A DNA stretch of 64,000 bases, from contig NC_081821.1 of NCBI RefSeq assembly GCF_030704535.1, positions 6,835,001 to 6,899,000 on the forward strand, written 5' to 3'. Of the stretch, positions 49,701-64,000 are shown piece after piece. The notes beneath the pieces were generated by a model. It worked only from the letters and a program-made list of their open reading frames with translations, made no database searches and was not told the DNA's origin. Position numbers and translations under genes: made by a program. This DNA is from Vitis vinifera. Lineage: Eukaryota > Streptophyta > Magnoliopsida > Vitales > Vitaceae. Each line of letters begins with the position of its first letter. Position 1 is the stretch's first letter.

Positions 49701-50929
49701 TATATTATAAATTGTGTTTTGATATAATAAACGACGATAAATCAATCGATCAATAACGGATGAGAATATGCCTTTATGTGTTGGAGTAAAGACTCAAAAA
49801 CTTGGAAGTATGCAATTGATGAAGAGGGTTGAGACTAGAAAGCAAGTAGCGTGTAGAGTGTCTAAAATAGCTAATGAGATGACTTATATGGATGGGAAGC
49901 TAAGCCTAAATGAAAGGGTGTAAGGCAATGTGTGGTGTATTAAATGCGGATAGATAAAACCATTGTGGATGGGAATCAATTTTTTTTTTTTTTACAAAAT
50001 GCATAAAGGCAAATGGTAATAATTACGATGGATTAGATAAAAATGAAAATGAGATGAATTTTGAATTTCCTCATTTTAATGCTTCTAGAGTAAGCGCTTA
50101 AAATAGGGAAAAGAGCATTGAAGGAATTGGATTCGATCTTTTCTTTTTATATAGGGAAAATGATAGATCCATCAAATATGATTGGAAAGATGAATCCACT
50201 TGCGTCCTCTTGCCCAATAACTAGACGAGCGACGAAAGTGGGATTGCCTTTGTCGTATGTCCGTTCACCACTAGGACGAATAGACTTGTTAGCAACAACT
50301 TGTACCATGTGAATGCATGTCAACATAATGCAGACACATGCAACCTATAGCGGGCACAGATGAATTGCATTCATCCCAATGAGAGACAAACCTAGTGATA
50401 CAGCTAGGAAATCAGTCTAGGGGGCAATATTTTAAAATTTATTTCTAGGGGTAATGGGTAAAAAAACCACAAATCTTCCAATTTGATGACAATTATAAAT
50501 AAAAAAATTGAAATTAAGTGGGAATGAGCTCAACTCTTAGGAAGCCATTTGCCCCACTTAGGCTTAGGGTGGCTCGACCACCATAGAAACCCATGTAATA
50601 AAAATCAAATGAATGACCTTTAAGTTCTTGTTTGATTCAACTTCTACAAAGCGAAAACCTATTTTGTTCAAAGAATATCGACTTACACAAGAATTTAATA
50701 TGAAAGCAAAGAAATATTATTTTAAATTAGATAATAAATGTATATTTAATAAAACTTTTACAATTACTAATACTACCTGTTAAAAATTATGATTTAACTC
50801 AAGAAAAAAAGTAATAAGTTGTCTCAAACAAGACCTAATTAAGCAAATACATGAAGTAGCTAGCTCGAGGCAAAAGTAAGGTAAAATATTTTACATCACT
50901 GTTCTTCTTCTCCTCTCTTACCTTTTTCT
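49701..50929. other. Intergenic DNA, nothing recognised
   Basis: AT-rich sequence with no reading frame that resembles a protein and no clear repeat structure. Confidence 0.5.
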
Positions 50930-51256
50930 CTAGACCGTCTCTTTGCTTGACTTGATTGTTGGAGGGGAATCTGTCGGAATCATCCTTGGTTGCAGGTAGT
51001 CTGTTGGAGAAAGCAAATATGGGGTAGATTCATGTAGTGTGTCGTGGTGATAGAGAGAGTGATTCAAGGAAGACTCACAGTCTCGATTGAAATTCTTGCT
51101 CCAACAGCCAGCACCCTCTCCAGTAACTGGACAGTAGTATGTGTGGTTCACACTGGGGGCATATCCCACCAGATTTGGACGGTTGAGATTGTCGATTCGA
51201 GTATAGGTCTTTTCCATGTCCCCGTACTGGCAATTACTGCCAAAACTAGTTTTCAC
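50930..51256 (-). CDS. Unrecognised open frame, possible 3' exon of an unknown gene
   Basis: On the minus strand 108 codons are open to a TAG at 50930. The translation has balanced, non-repetitive composition, including YTRIDNLNRPNLVGYAPSVN, a Cys-containing stretch (YYCPVTGEGAGCWS) and a Ser/Thr/Pro-rich end. The nominal start is GTG, so it is more likely an internal or terminal exon: an AG lies at about 51247-51248, and upstream on the same strand ACTACTAAG|GTAAGC near 51390 looks like a donor. I cannot match it to any family, and the possible upstream exon soon runs into stops. It may be a gene fragment or chance. Confidence 0.25.
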   Translation of the reverse strand: MKTSFGSNCQYGDMEKTYTRIDNLNRPNLVGYAPSVNHTYYCPVTGEGAGCWSKNFNRDCESSLNHSLYHHDTLHESTPYLLSPTDYLQPRMIPTDSPPTIKSSKETV

Positions 51257-51389
51257 ACTTCACACAAAGGATCAAGACTTCAAATTTCAATTTCTTTATT
51301 GGGATTATCTGATAATGTGATCGTTGATGAAGACAGGGACAGTCATGAGAAAAGAAAAGGAAAAAAGGGCAGTTACTTTTGACTGCTTA

Positions 51390-52577
51390 CCTTAGTAGTC
51401 CCATCAACAATCTGAATCCTTGGCTACAAAATCCTATCACAATTGCCAAAGATTTGTAACATGTTTTTGATCAGGCCTCAGAAGAGGAAAGACAAAAGAA
51501 GTAGTGGTACTGAATATTTGAGCGGTTGTGCATGAGCCAGCAGCGGTGTTTTGTCTGGGCTCATGACAATGATTGATGCAGATATGAACAGTAAGACTGC
51601 TCGCGGAGGAAATGGTTGGTAGTTAGGTAAATGAGGCCAAGCATTTCTTAATTATTAGCTTAGCTTAAGCGTCACCACCGCCTAGGTCTTGCCTTCATAT
51701 GCATGCTTGTGTGGTTTAGTCATTCATCCTCTAGCGTATGCTTCGTCACATCACCCCTCTGTCTTCTCCATTCCCTACTTTGTTGACTTACTTTTTTCAC
51801 CTTTGGCAAACTTTTTTTTTTTTTTCCCGATTTTTATGAATTTTCTGGAGTTGATTACTTTGGATATTCAAACATGGTGATTGAGTTTTGGAACTTTGAT
51901 GCCTTTCAATGATTTCCATTATAAGCCTAACAAATTATCTAAAAAGCTCTCTTTACTCCCCATCAAACATGTAGCTATATGACAATTTTTGGTACGTCCT
52001 TTTTTTCCTTGTTCCCTTTCATTTTTATTTTTATTTTTGTGTATTTAATTTTACGTAATATTTAGTTGGTTTATAAATGTTGAACACGGGTGTGAACCTA
52101 GGATAAGGTTTCAAAGTGGGCAAGGCAATAGACAAAGAGGGGGCTGTGCACTAATGGTCTCCCCAAACAAACAAAAACCAAGGTATCTTTTCTGGTAGCA
52201 CGTAAACATCTATGATAAGCGGCCTAAAATACAATCTAAATAATAGACACGTGTCCATCTTGGGGAGATGTATGTAGAAGTCTGTGTTGCCAAACTAGGC
52301 AACTGTTGAGCTGATGGGCTCCTTTCCAAGACTTAATTTACCCAAGGCCCACTTCATTGTGGGCCCTTATTGTTCAATGCTGTTGGACAAATGGGCCCCC
52401 ACTGGAGTTATCAAAATCAGAAACGTTACTGTCAATCGTTTTTTCTTCCAACCAACTTGTGTGCTTACTGGTCACACTGCCACTATTTTAAGCTCCCTCC
52501 CCTTCCCAATTCAACTTCCCCCACTGCCCTTCCTCAATTTCCACAACCCCACCCCCCTCCCTCCCTCCCTCCCACCC
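51390..52577 (+). promoter_or_regulatory. Upstream region and leader of the right PRE gene
   Basis: The final 100 bases before the ATG at 52578 are strongly pyrimidine-rich, with a (CTCC)n tract at about 52557-52573, typical of a leader. The frame upstream of this ATG is open for another 88 codons to 52314. GGCCCA-type words occur near 52346-52370 and 52391-52398. The remainder up to 51390 shows no gene. Confidence 0.4.
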
Positions 52578-53379
52578 ATGTCTACCCAAAGAGCAAGAGC
52601 TTCACGAGTCACCGACGATGAGATTAACGACCTCATCCTCAAACTGCAGGCGTTGCTACCTCATTCAAATCAAAGGCGCACGTCTACAGGGGTAGGCTAG
52701 CCTGGGTGTTTTTTGTTTTTTTGTTTTTTTCATTTCTTATTCTGAATATTAGAAGCTTATGCATTTGACCTTGCTGCTTTCCTCTCTCCATGAGTACCAA
52801 TTTTCTGTCTCGGCCGTCATCTAGACTTTCATATCATGTCCCGGAAGAAAGGAACAAGAGCCTTGCCAAGATGACTTGCAGTACTGGACATTAACGGAGA
52901 GAGGGAGAGCCCAGTCTCTTTTAAAGGCTTTAATTCAAAACTCGAATCTTGAAGAAAAATTAATTAGCATAATAATGATACTTATAACAAGGATAATACC
53001 AATTTCATACTGCAGAAGTGGCTTCAAGTTCTAAGTAAACTGCACCGTAGCCATTAAGCTAAAAAGAGAGAGGAAACAAGGGTGGTTTACATATAGAGAC
53101 AGTTCATTGATGTACAGGGAACATGCATACGTCCAAATCATGATCGGATGAAAAGAAAAAGACTGTTGTGAATTTAAATGCTAACCTTGGCTTTTTTCAA
53201 CGTAATTGGTTTGGTTGCAGGCATCGGCATGGAGGATTCTGAAAGAAACGTGCAGTTACATAAAGAGGCTACACAGAGAGGTGGGCGACCTGAGTGAGAG
53301 ACTATCCCAGCTTCTTGATTCTCTTGATAATATTAATGGTGTTGAGGTTGAGCAACTTAGAAGTTTATTGCAGCGATAG
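52578..53379 (+). CDS. PRE1-like: PRE/ILI1-type atypical HLH transcription regulator, 90 aa
   Basis: The two exons are 52578-52691 (38 codons) and 53221-53379 (52 codons plus stop), joined in phase 0 by a 529 bp intron (ACAGGG|GTAGGC ... GTTGCAG|GCA). The product starts MSTQRARASRVTDDEINDLI. Helix 1 is about residues 14-28 (EINDLILKLQALLPH), the loop is HSNQRRTSTGAS, and helix 2 runs from about 41 to 66 (WRILKETCSYIKRLHREVGD), followed by LSERLSQLL. As in all PRE/ILI proteins, the DNA-contacting Glu-Arg pair is absent, so it should act by binding other HLH proteins such as IBH1 to promote cell growth. The loop and KETCSYIK resemble rice ILI1 and PRE1 more than the PRE6-like gene at 15740. A Gly replaces the usual Asp after REV. 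The first Met fits the family's length; an earlier in-frame Met at 52314 would add an implausible tail. Confidence 0.9.
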
Positions 53380-54690
53380 ATCTTTAGTCCCCTTCCTCTC
53401 TCAGCTGGAATTGCTTTCAAGTCATAATACCAGACAAAAGATGTATTATATCTTCCTGCAACCCACCCCACAATGTTCTGATTTTCTTCTTTCTTTGTCT
53501 GGTCAGGACTCCAACCAGTGAGATAAATTATTTATGTGCAACATATATGTATTTGGGTTTTTCTTCGGGTCTCTTTTCTATTTCTCTCTTCTTTGTCGTT
53601 TAGGTGCTGAGTTTTTCTTAAAACAAAGTACTGATTTTGGGGTTCAAGGCTGAAGTAGAATATCATATGCAGCTAACAGACCTCAAATGCTGTGTTTGAT
53701 TTAGTAAATTATGGGATCATGATTCGATGTTTAGAATATAATAAGACAGGAGAATACAAAACCATACCAACATATTAATGATCATGTTGCTTATTTAAAT
53801 TAGTTGTTTTTTATTTTTTAATTTAAAATTTTGGCTTGTTTTGTTAGTTGATTGGTAAGATGTGCTATGAAATTATAATTTTAGCTTAGTGCATGAAATC
53901 TATTCAGATATTAGTTTGTGATCTGCATGCTATTTTCTTTGGCTAAATGATTGATTAATGTACCATATTGGTAGTCCAAAAGTGTACACGCAACTCGACA
54001 AATCCCACTGAACCTTGAAGTTTACGATCGAGTAAACCTTCAGTGGCTTTGTGGGGACTCGAATTGGTGATCATTAGAGAGTAAACCCAAGACCGGATCA
54101 ATTGAGATTTCCCTCAAAGTTATTCCAAGTCCAAATTTTATTGTGCCTGAGAGTGAAAATTGTTGTAAAGGCTGTTAAAGCTAAATTTAAATGCTTTAAA
54201 AATAATTTTGGTTCTTGGGTCATTAAAATTTTATTTTATTTCATTTTTATTTTATAATTTACATATAAGTTTTCAATGATAGGGATCGTAAAATGTAGGG
54301 GTGGATTAATCAGTCCCGTGGGTCCTCGTTCAATGGAGGGTAGTGGTGATGTAGAATCCCGTGCACTCTCTATCAGAATAGGATGAATGATATTTCACAT
54401 CATTCTCAAATAGATGACCTTTCATAATAATGAAGCAACCAATACTATTAATTTATGACCTAAGTAAAACGAACCACATTAATTGCACTCTAAAGAGGAG
54501 CAGGGTCGCTTATCCAGAGGTTAGTGAGCACACATACTTTTATCTATTAATTTGTTCTCTGATGGAAAACCATGGCTAATTGGATCATTGTAGAGGGGTT
54601 GGCCTGAGTTACCAGCTCCTTGTCCCAACCATCTTCTTTGTAGGTCTATATATAAGATCAATCCAGGATAACTTTGAGCCAATATAAGAC
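53380..54690. other. PRE gene 3' flank and intergenic DNA
   Basis: The first 200-300 bases are probably 3'UTR. The remainder may include the decayed LTR of the retrotransposon that starts near 54700, but its borders could not be read. Confidence 0.45.
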
Positions 54691-54730
54691 AAAAACATAT
54701 TGACAGCACCTATAGGAAATAAAAGACAAG

Positions 54731-54960
54731 CAACTTGTCAACCATGGTCCAACCTCAGACTAATAGTAAACGTGAACAAAATGATCCTCCAAAGTCATTA
54801 GAAGACAAATTAGGTTGGCGTTGTTTGTGGGAAATGAAAGAAAAGCAACTTATCAGCCATGGTCCAAACTTAGACTAATAACAAGCATCCACAAGATGAT
54901 CCTTCTTCACAAGCATCAAGGATAAAAGGGCGCGTGGAAGAAATGAAGAGAAGACTTACA
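54731..54960. repeat. Imperfect tandem duplication of about 115 bp at the gypsy 5' end
   Basis: The stretch GCAACTTGTCAACCATGGTCC recurs 115 bp later as GCAACTTATCAGCCATGGTCC, with matching downstream words (AGACTAATA..AA.C, AAGATGATCCT/AAAATGATCCT). The repeat spans the TTGGCG signature region. Confidence 0.7.
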
Positions 54961-55691
54961 AAAAAACCAAGAGGAAATGTTAAGACGTATGAAAGAGCTT
55001 GATAAAAGAAATGAGAATCACATCCAGCAAATCACACAAATAAGGGGGAACTAGAAGAAATTAGTCAGCACACCAACTCACCTAGCTAACAACTATGCGA
55101 CGGAGCCCCACCCTTTTAAACAACTACTGACACTTGTTCGACCCAGCTTGGTTGAATCCATGCAACCGCTTAGAGTCATTGAACCCAGCGCTTTGCAAGC
55201 TCTTCAAGGGATCACATCCACACTTTCATTCATGCTATCCTCAACGAAGAGAAGACCAAGGCAAAGAGGAGAGATTAATTTCCTTTACACCCGAAGGAGA
55301 CATGCTTCACAATTGAAGTGGACGTTCAAGGAGGACCCATGCTGCATGAAGCTAAAATAAAAACTCAAGGAACTATAAAAGCAAAGGGACAAACTGCGAA
55401 TGACCCCTCACAAAATGGCACATTAACCTCTGATACGACATTGCATAATCGGCTCACTTTCTCTAACCACAAGTTACGACAAATCGGGATTCCTCACTAT
55501 GATCCTCTACGTGCCACACTAAGGGTAGCCAACTTTGAAGTATGACGTCGAGTACTACTGGCCCTGGGAGCGCAACTAATCTCCTATAACTCCACATATG
55601 AACAAATTGGACTTTTTTCAATCTCTGACTTGCCCTTGATAGGAATAAACGACATGTTGGTCTACCTTGTCGGTAATAGTAGGACTGGTCA

Positions 55692-55868
55692 CTCATCCCA
55701 ACATGTTCTTGGTATTGGATAGACCATCTTTGTATAACATCATCATGGGACAACCATAAATCCATGACATGCAGACAATCTCATCCCAACATGTTCTTGG
55801 TATTGGATAGACCATCTTTGTATAACATCATCATGGGACAACCATAAATCCATGACATGCAGACAATC
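55692..55868. repeat. 88 bp tandem duplication in the gypsy relic
   Basis: Two practically identical head-to-tail copies beginning CTCATCCCAACATGTTCTTG and ending CATGCAGACAAT. Near-identity means the duplication is far younger than the decayed element around it. Confidence 0.95.
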
Positions 55869-57130
55869 TCATCTTCATATCACCAAAAGATAAAGTTCTC
55901 TAACAAAGAAGGAATGCGTGTTCTCTAAGATGACCAAGTCATGGAAAAATCATGTTGCATATTAGCCATCAAACAGATCAACAATAAAATAGTAAAACCA
56001 AGAGAGCTCACACCACTTCCATCCTTAAAATAGAAATTCCTATGTGACTCGAAGACAAGGGAACCATGTGAACAACCACCTTGGGAGTCGTCGACAGTTG
56101 AAAATTTAAAACTAATCCTATTAGAAGAATAAAGAAAGATAATGAACTGGAGTGGTGGGTACTTAAGTAGTGAGCTACTCGAATGGATCTGCTCAGATGA
56201 ACTCTTAAGGAAGATCATATCACTTGACCAAAGCAACATCCATTCGAGTGGCTGAATGCCATGAATAAGATCATTACGCGTTTCCCGTGGGACAACTAAG
56301 CAACCATTACACGTAATAAATAAGCAACCATTATTGACAGTCAATGATTTGAGTATTACGTATTTAAACCATAATAAAGGACAATCATGAAGACTAGAAC
56401 AACGTTAGAGACCAACCACTATAAAAATCCCTAGATAGCCAGAAGGAAAGGTGCGCAATCTGATTTGCAAGAAAACTTTGCCACAAATTCTCTTTAAGCT
56501 AACTTAGCCATTAGAGGGGCTTGCTTGGATAAAGATCCGAAGACACGTTTTTACAGGTTCATCCAACACAAAAAGGAATGAGAAAGCTGCTCGGAGGGAT
56601 TACTGTTGCTACGCTCTAACAGGAGTCACTTGACTCCAATGAAGAACAGCAAATGATGAAAATATTGGAAGAAAATCATGACATATTTACCTAGAAAGTA
56701 GCGGACATGTTAGAAATCTTACATGAATTCGCATGTCACTAGCTTAGTGTAAACCCAATTATTGATTAAGTAACCTGACAGTTGATGATCATTTTCATCA
56801 AGGAAATATCACCTCGATTGGTTTTCAAACCAAATATGGTCCCCAAAAAGAATGATACCATCTGTATTAACTACACCATCCACAAAAAAGCCTGCTTGAT
56901 AGACAACCGCCCACTCCCAAAATAGATTAATTGATTGGCTAATAGAAGTTAAACCTCCTCCACATTTAGCCCCACAATCAACTTCACAACTGACCAAATC
57001 AATAGCTCGCCATTTGAGGCAAATATGGCAATGTGCAATGCGATTTCAATGGGTCTCTCCTCTACCAAATTATGCATTTGAGGAGCCAACAACCAGTTTA
57101 TCTTCACAGAATCATCAAGCTATTATTTGG

Positions 57131-58297
57131 CTTATAAAATAGGAAACAAAAATATCCTCTATTTTTATAAGCATAGCTCAATTGATTAGTTAAAAAAGCT
57201 AAAAAAAATTATTTATTTTTATTTTTTTAGAAATAAAATTGAGTTTAGAAACCGACGAAAAATAAATTTTTGTTCTCAAAACTAAAAAAAACGTGTTTTA
57301 TGAAATTGTTTTTTCAATTGAGTATTTTCTTGGAATAACTTGATGTTTTAAATATAAATAATATTTAGATTCATACTTCATTAAAATTTAAAAGAATTAT
57401 ACCTCATTTTTTAAAATTACTTGCATTTTTTTATTTTTCCTAAAAATATATCTTTACCCTATAAATATATTTAGTTTCCAATATTCTTATTAACATATAT
57501 CGTAAAGTCCTTAATTTCCTAGTCTACCGTTGTTTGTTAATTCTCAATTATCTTAATCAAGTTCAAAACCCAAGACCAAGAGTCGTTTTTCCAAAAGCCG
57601 CATTTTCCTTTTCCCCCCTCCCTACTCCACCAAGTTTTCTCTCTCTTTGCCCGACGAATCCCACTTTCCTTTCTCTGGCATTTTCACTCCCTTCTTTGTT
57701 TTTTGTGTGCACCAATGATTTGATAAATGTTTAGAAAAGAAAACATGGATATGATCAAAAGTTTCAAAACCCACTTTGTTTTGTGGGCTTAGACAAGGCA
57801 TTGGCATATGTAGGAGAAGTTTCTAGGAAAGTCTCAACTTGAAGATGTTTTTGTCTCATGGTTTCTTAATTTCCTAAACATTATTAAAAGTAAGAGAAAT
57901 CAACTTCAAGTTGTCTTTATCTAAAACATCCTTTATTGACAATAATTTGTTGGTGCTCTATTAGTTTTAAGAGTCATATTCTGTGGGCATATTTGCTTTT
58001 TAATTATTATGTAGAACACTTTGGAAATTGAAAAAATTACAAATTTATATGAAATTGGAGGGGAGCCCTGATGATTAGAATAATATTTTTATTTTTATTT
58101 TTAAAGAAAAAAAAAAGAAAAGAAAAAGGGAAAAAACAATTGGTGTACAATGCAAGACAGAAATTTCATATTTGTATAATCCAGTAGAAATTAAAACACA
58201 ATTGGTGTACAATGCAAGACAGAAATTTCATATTTGTATAATCCAGTAGAAATTAAAACACACTTTTTAGAACAGGAGGTCACAGACCCAACAACTA
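57131..58297. other. AT-rich intergenic DNA and PMEI 3' flank
   Basis: No pectinesterase catalytic motif or other coding sequence is seen between the gypsy relic and the PMEI gene. A 62 bp tandem duplication at 58137-58260 lies just beyond the gene's stop codon, in its probable 3'UTR. Confidence 0.6.
58137..58260. repeat. 62 bp perfect tandem duplication in the PMEI 3' flank
   Basis: Two identical copies starting CAATTGGTGTACAATGCAAG and ending AATTAAAACA. They lie 38-161 bp past the stop codon of the minus-strand PMEI gene, so the transcript's 3'UTR probably contains both. Confidence 0.95.
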
Positions 58298-59062
58298 TCA
58301 GTGCATGGTGAGATTGAAGTTTTGAAGGAGGACCTTGATGTTAGCAAGAATTGCTAAGCTGTTGCTGGTGAACTCCTTAGAAGGCTGCATCGTGTTCTTG
58401 ACCTCTTCCACAACGCTTGAATTCATCTCTTCCAATCCATCCAAGCACGTCTCCTGATCCGTGATCGCGCTGCTTAGCCACGTTCTCATGTCCTCTATCT
58501 TCGACTCCGTCATCATCTTCTTTCCCGGGCCCACCTCCATGGCCGATATCGTGTTGTTGACTTGGGCAGAGGCGTCTTCCAGGAGGCTCTCGCAGTCCCG
58601 CAACGCCGCCTCGGAACGAGGATCCTTGGCTCGGAGAATTAGGGTTTTGGGGAAGGATGAGAGATTGGAGAGGTGGGTGAAGGAGATTTTGAGAGAGGCC
58701 ATGAAGATGAGCTCTGGATCGAATTTTGGGGAGGCGTTGAGGGTGGAGAGAGTGGAGAAGCAGGAGACAGGGTACTGAGTGACATTGCAGATGGTTTTGA
58801 TAGAGTCGGCGTAGCTGGAAGAAAGGGAGGGGTATTCGGGTGATTGGGTGTAGGAATGGTGAACGAGTGCTCCCACCACCGCACCGATGATCAAGGTGAA
58901 AAGGAGAATGAAGGAGATGGTGATGGTGATGAGGAGGGGTTTCTTGTGGGTGTGGGTGGAAGGTGCTGCTTGATCTTCAAGGTGGTTCAGTTTGTTGTAA
59001 CCTTTGATGAAGTTGATAGGATCCATGCCTCTAATGGTTGTTTCGGAAATTGAGCTAGCCAT
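58298..59062 (-). CDS. Membrane-anchored pectinesterase-inhibitor-domain protein, 254 aa
   Basis: One exon, ATG at 59062. Residues 1-40 are a cytosolic tail, about 42-67 a strong transmembrane/signal-anchor segment (LLITITISFILLFTLIIGAV), then a PMEI domain at about 82-250. The four conserved cysteines are present at 92, 101, 157 and 206, with the usual contexts ICNVTQYPVSC, ALRDCESLLEDA and AITDQETCLDGL. PMEI domains block pectin methylesterases or invertases in the cell wall. They also form the pro-region of type I pectinesterases, which have this same anchor. Here the protein ends (FNLTMH) exactly where a catalytic domain would start, and no catalytic exon lies downstream. It is either a true stand-alone PMEI or a pectinesterase gene that lost its second half. 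N-glycosylation sites (NVT, NAS, NLS, NNT, NSS, NLT) fit secretion. Confidence 0.88.
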   Translation of the reverse strand: MASSISETTIRGMDPINFIKGYNKLNHLEDQAAPSTHTHKKPLLITITISFILLFTLIIGAVVGALVHHSYTQSPEYPSLSSSYADSIKTICNVTQYPVSCFSTLSTLNASPKFDPELIFMASLKISFTHLSNLSSFPKTLILRAKDPRSEAALRDCESLLEDASAQVNNTISAMEVGPGKKMMTESKIEDMRTWLSSAITDQETCLDGLEEMNSSVVEEVKNTMQPSKEFTSNSLAILANIKVLLQNFNLTMH

Positions 59063-59843
59063 TTATGTCCGATCCTCTTCCTAGCTATGACCAATTCTCC
59101 CTTTTGGGTCAATACAGGGGAATTATTATTATATAAATATATACGTATTGAATGGAAAACAAGCGAGCATCAGCTGCGTGCCCACAGAACAATATTTTAA
59201 AGGGACCCTGGAAGTATGACATTTTTTCAGTGCTCATACATGATATAAAAGTCATAATCAATTGTTAGTGTTCATATGAATTGAACCCTTGAAACACAAA
59301 GAACAAATTTTACAAGAAATGGTAAGAGATTATGGGAGTGCCTGGATTAAAAGACTAAAAACATGTTGCAGGGAAAACTAACTGGTATTGAGGGATCTCC
59401 ACTTGGGGGTGAGGGCTGAGGCAGGGTTAACTAGGCAGTCAGGAAGCCTTCCATTTCTGTCTCTGTACCCAGCATTTAAATAGGTGGCCGGGTTTGGTAA
59501 AAATTTGACCTTGAAAATAAACAATCAATCGTGTCTCAGACAATGAGAGGCAAGGACTGCTTCTCTAAACAGATCGAAGGCATAAAAACTCTATGCAAAT
59601 AACGAGTCAATCTGTCCTGGTCTAAATACCCAAAATAAATATTTCAAATTGCCCTCCAAGTCATACAACAAAATGCAAGCAAAATTTTTTTGAAACCTTA
59701 AAATCAAAATTCAGAATCTAGAAACCAAACCGAAACATTGAGCAGTCTTGCATCAAAATTAGCCTAAATATAAAAGGGTGATAAACACAAGACAAGACAT
59801 GTGCCTTTTAAATTACTAATCGCAAAGATCCCCAACCAAGAGC
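59063..59843. other. Intergenic DNA between PMEI promoter and RPS9 3' end
   Basis: The PMEI promoter probably lies within 59063-59400; TATATAAATATATA at about 59129-59148 is a possible TATA region. RPS9's 3'UTR occupies the right-hand part, probably about 59600-59843. No additional gene is seen. Confidence 0.5.

Positions 59844-64000
<4,157 letters not shown>

Larger units (their letters stand above)
54700..57130 (+). pseudogene. Decayed second Ty3/gypsy retrotransposon
   Basis: On the plus strand, in broken frames, the order is that of a gypsy element. At about 54812-54830, TTGGCGTTGTTTGTGGGAA matches the TTGGCGCCGTCTGTGGGAA signature just after the primer site of many plant gypsy elements. 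Next comes a gag-like charged stretch near 54975-55040 (RRMKELDKRNENHIQQITQI). A protease-like stretch lies at 55455-55620 (LTFSNHKL..., then RRVLLALGAQLISYNSTYEQ). The reverse-transcriptase start lies at 56820-56940 (NMVPKKNDTICINYTIHKKA, then RPLPK). Many stops, frameshifts and an 88 bp tandem duplication at 55692-55868 show it is long dead. LTRs were not defined. Confidence 0.7.

Noticed and set aside
58461..58778. 105-codon plus-strand frame
   Set aside because: It lies fully antisense to the PMEI coding exon, whose domain and cysteines are clear.

Overview
The window looks like nuclear DNA of a dicot, probably a woody one such as grapevine. That inference rests on very AT-rich intergenic DNA, GT-AG introns, plant-specific gene families, long introns full of old transposon debris, and many retrotransposon and MITE remnants. 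I could not search databases, so the species is inferred only.

Six nuclear genes are well supported, and a seventh is visible only as a first exon. From left to right: (1) a minus-strand first exon at 7332-7398 starting Met-Gly-Asn-Cys (predicted myristoylation), whose remaining exons I cannot find; (2) a minus-strand PRE/KIDARI-type atypical HLH gene at 15740-16597; (3) a plus-strand SKIP11-like F-box/kelch gene at 28040-29371 with a likely 5'UTR intron; (4) a plus-strand MAG2 (RINT1/TIP20 family) gene in four exons at 31940-39215, with a 4.67 kb second intron; (5) a second PRE/ILI1-type HLH gene, plus strand, at 52578-53379; (6) a minus-strand membrane-anchored pectinesterase-inhibitor-domain protein at 58298-59062 with no pectinesterase domain; (7) the last two exons of the minus-strand gene for 40S ribosomal protein S9 (uS4), 59844-63403, whose first exon lies past the right edge.

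Transposons occupy most of what remains. A miniature LTR element with matching GTATC flanks sits at 2095-3332. Nested AT-rich MITEs lie at 11445-12150. Two decayed Ty3/gypsy gag-pol remnants lie at about 41370-42960 and 54700-57130. A 543 bp hAT-type MITE with an exact 8 bp target duplication (44657-45199) sits inside a probable solo LTR. A LINE 3' fragment lies in the RPS9 intron. A striking minor theme is a series of two-copy tandem duplications with periods of 41 to 176 bp.

The genes do not form a pathway. They do separate jobs: brassinosteroid/light growth signalling (the two PRE genes), ubiquitin ligation (F-box/kelch), Golgi-to-ER tethering (MAG2), cell-wall or invertase control (PMEI) and translation (RPS9). 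I found no convincing previously undescribed system. The best leads are the two PRE paralogues 36 kb apart in opposite orientation, the catalytic-domain-free PMEI gene, the orphan MGNC exon, and an unrecognised 108-codon open frame at 50930-51256.
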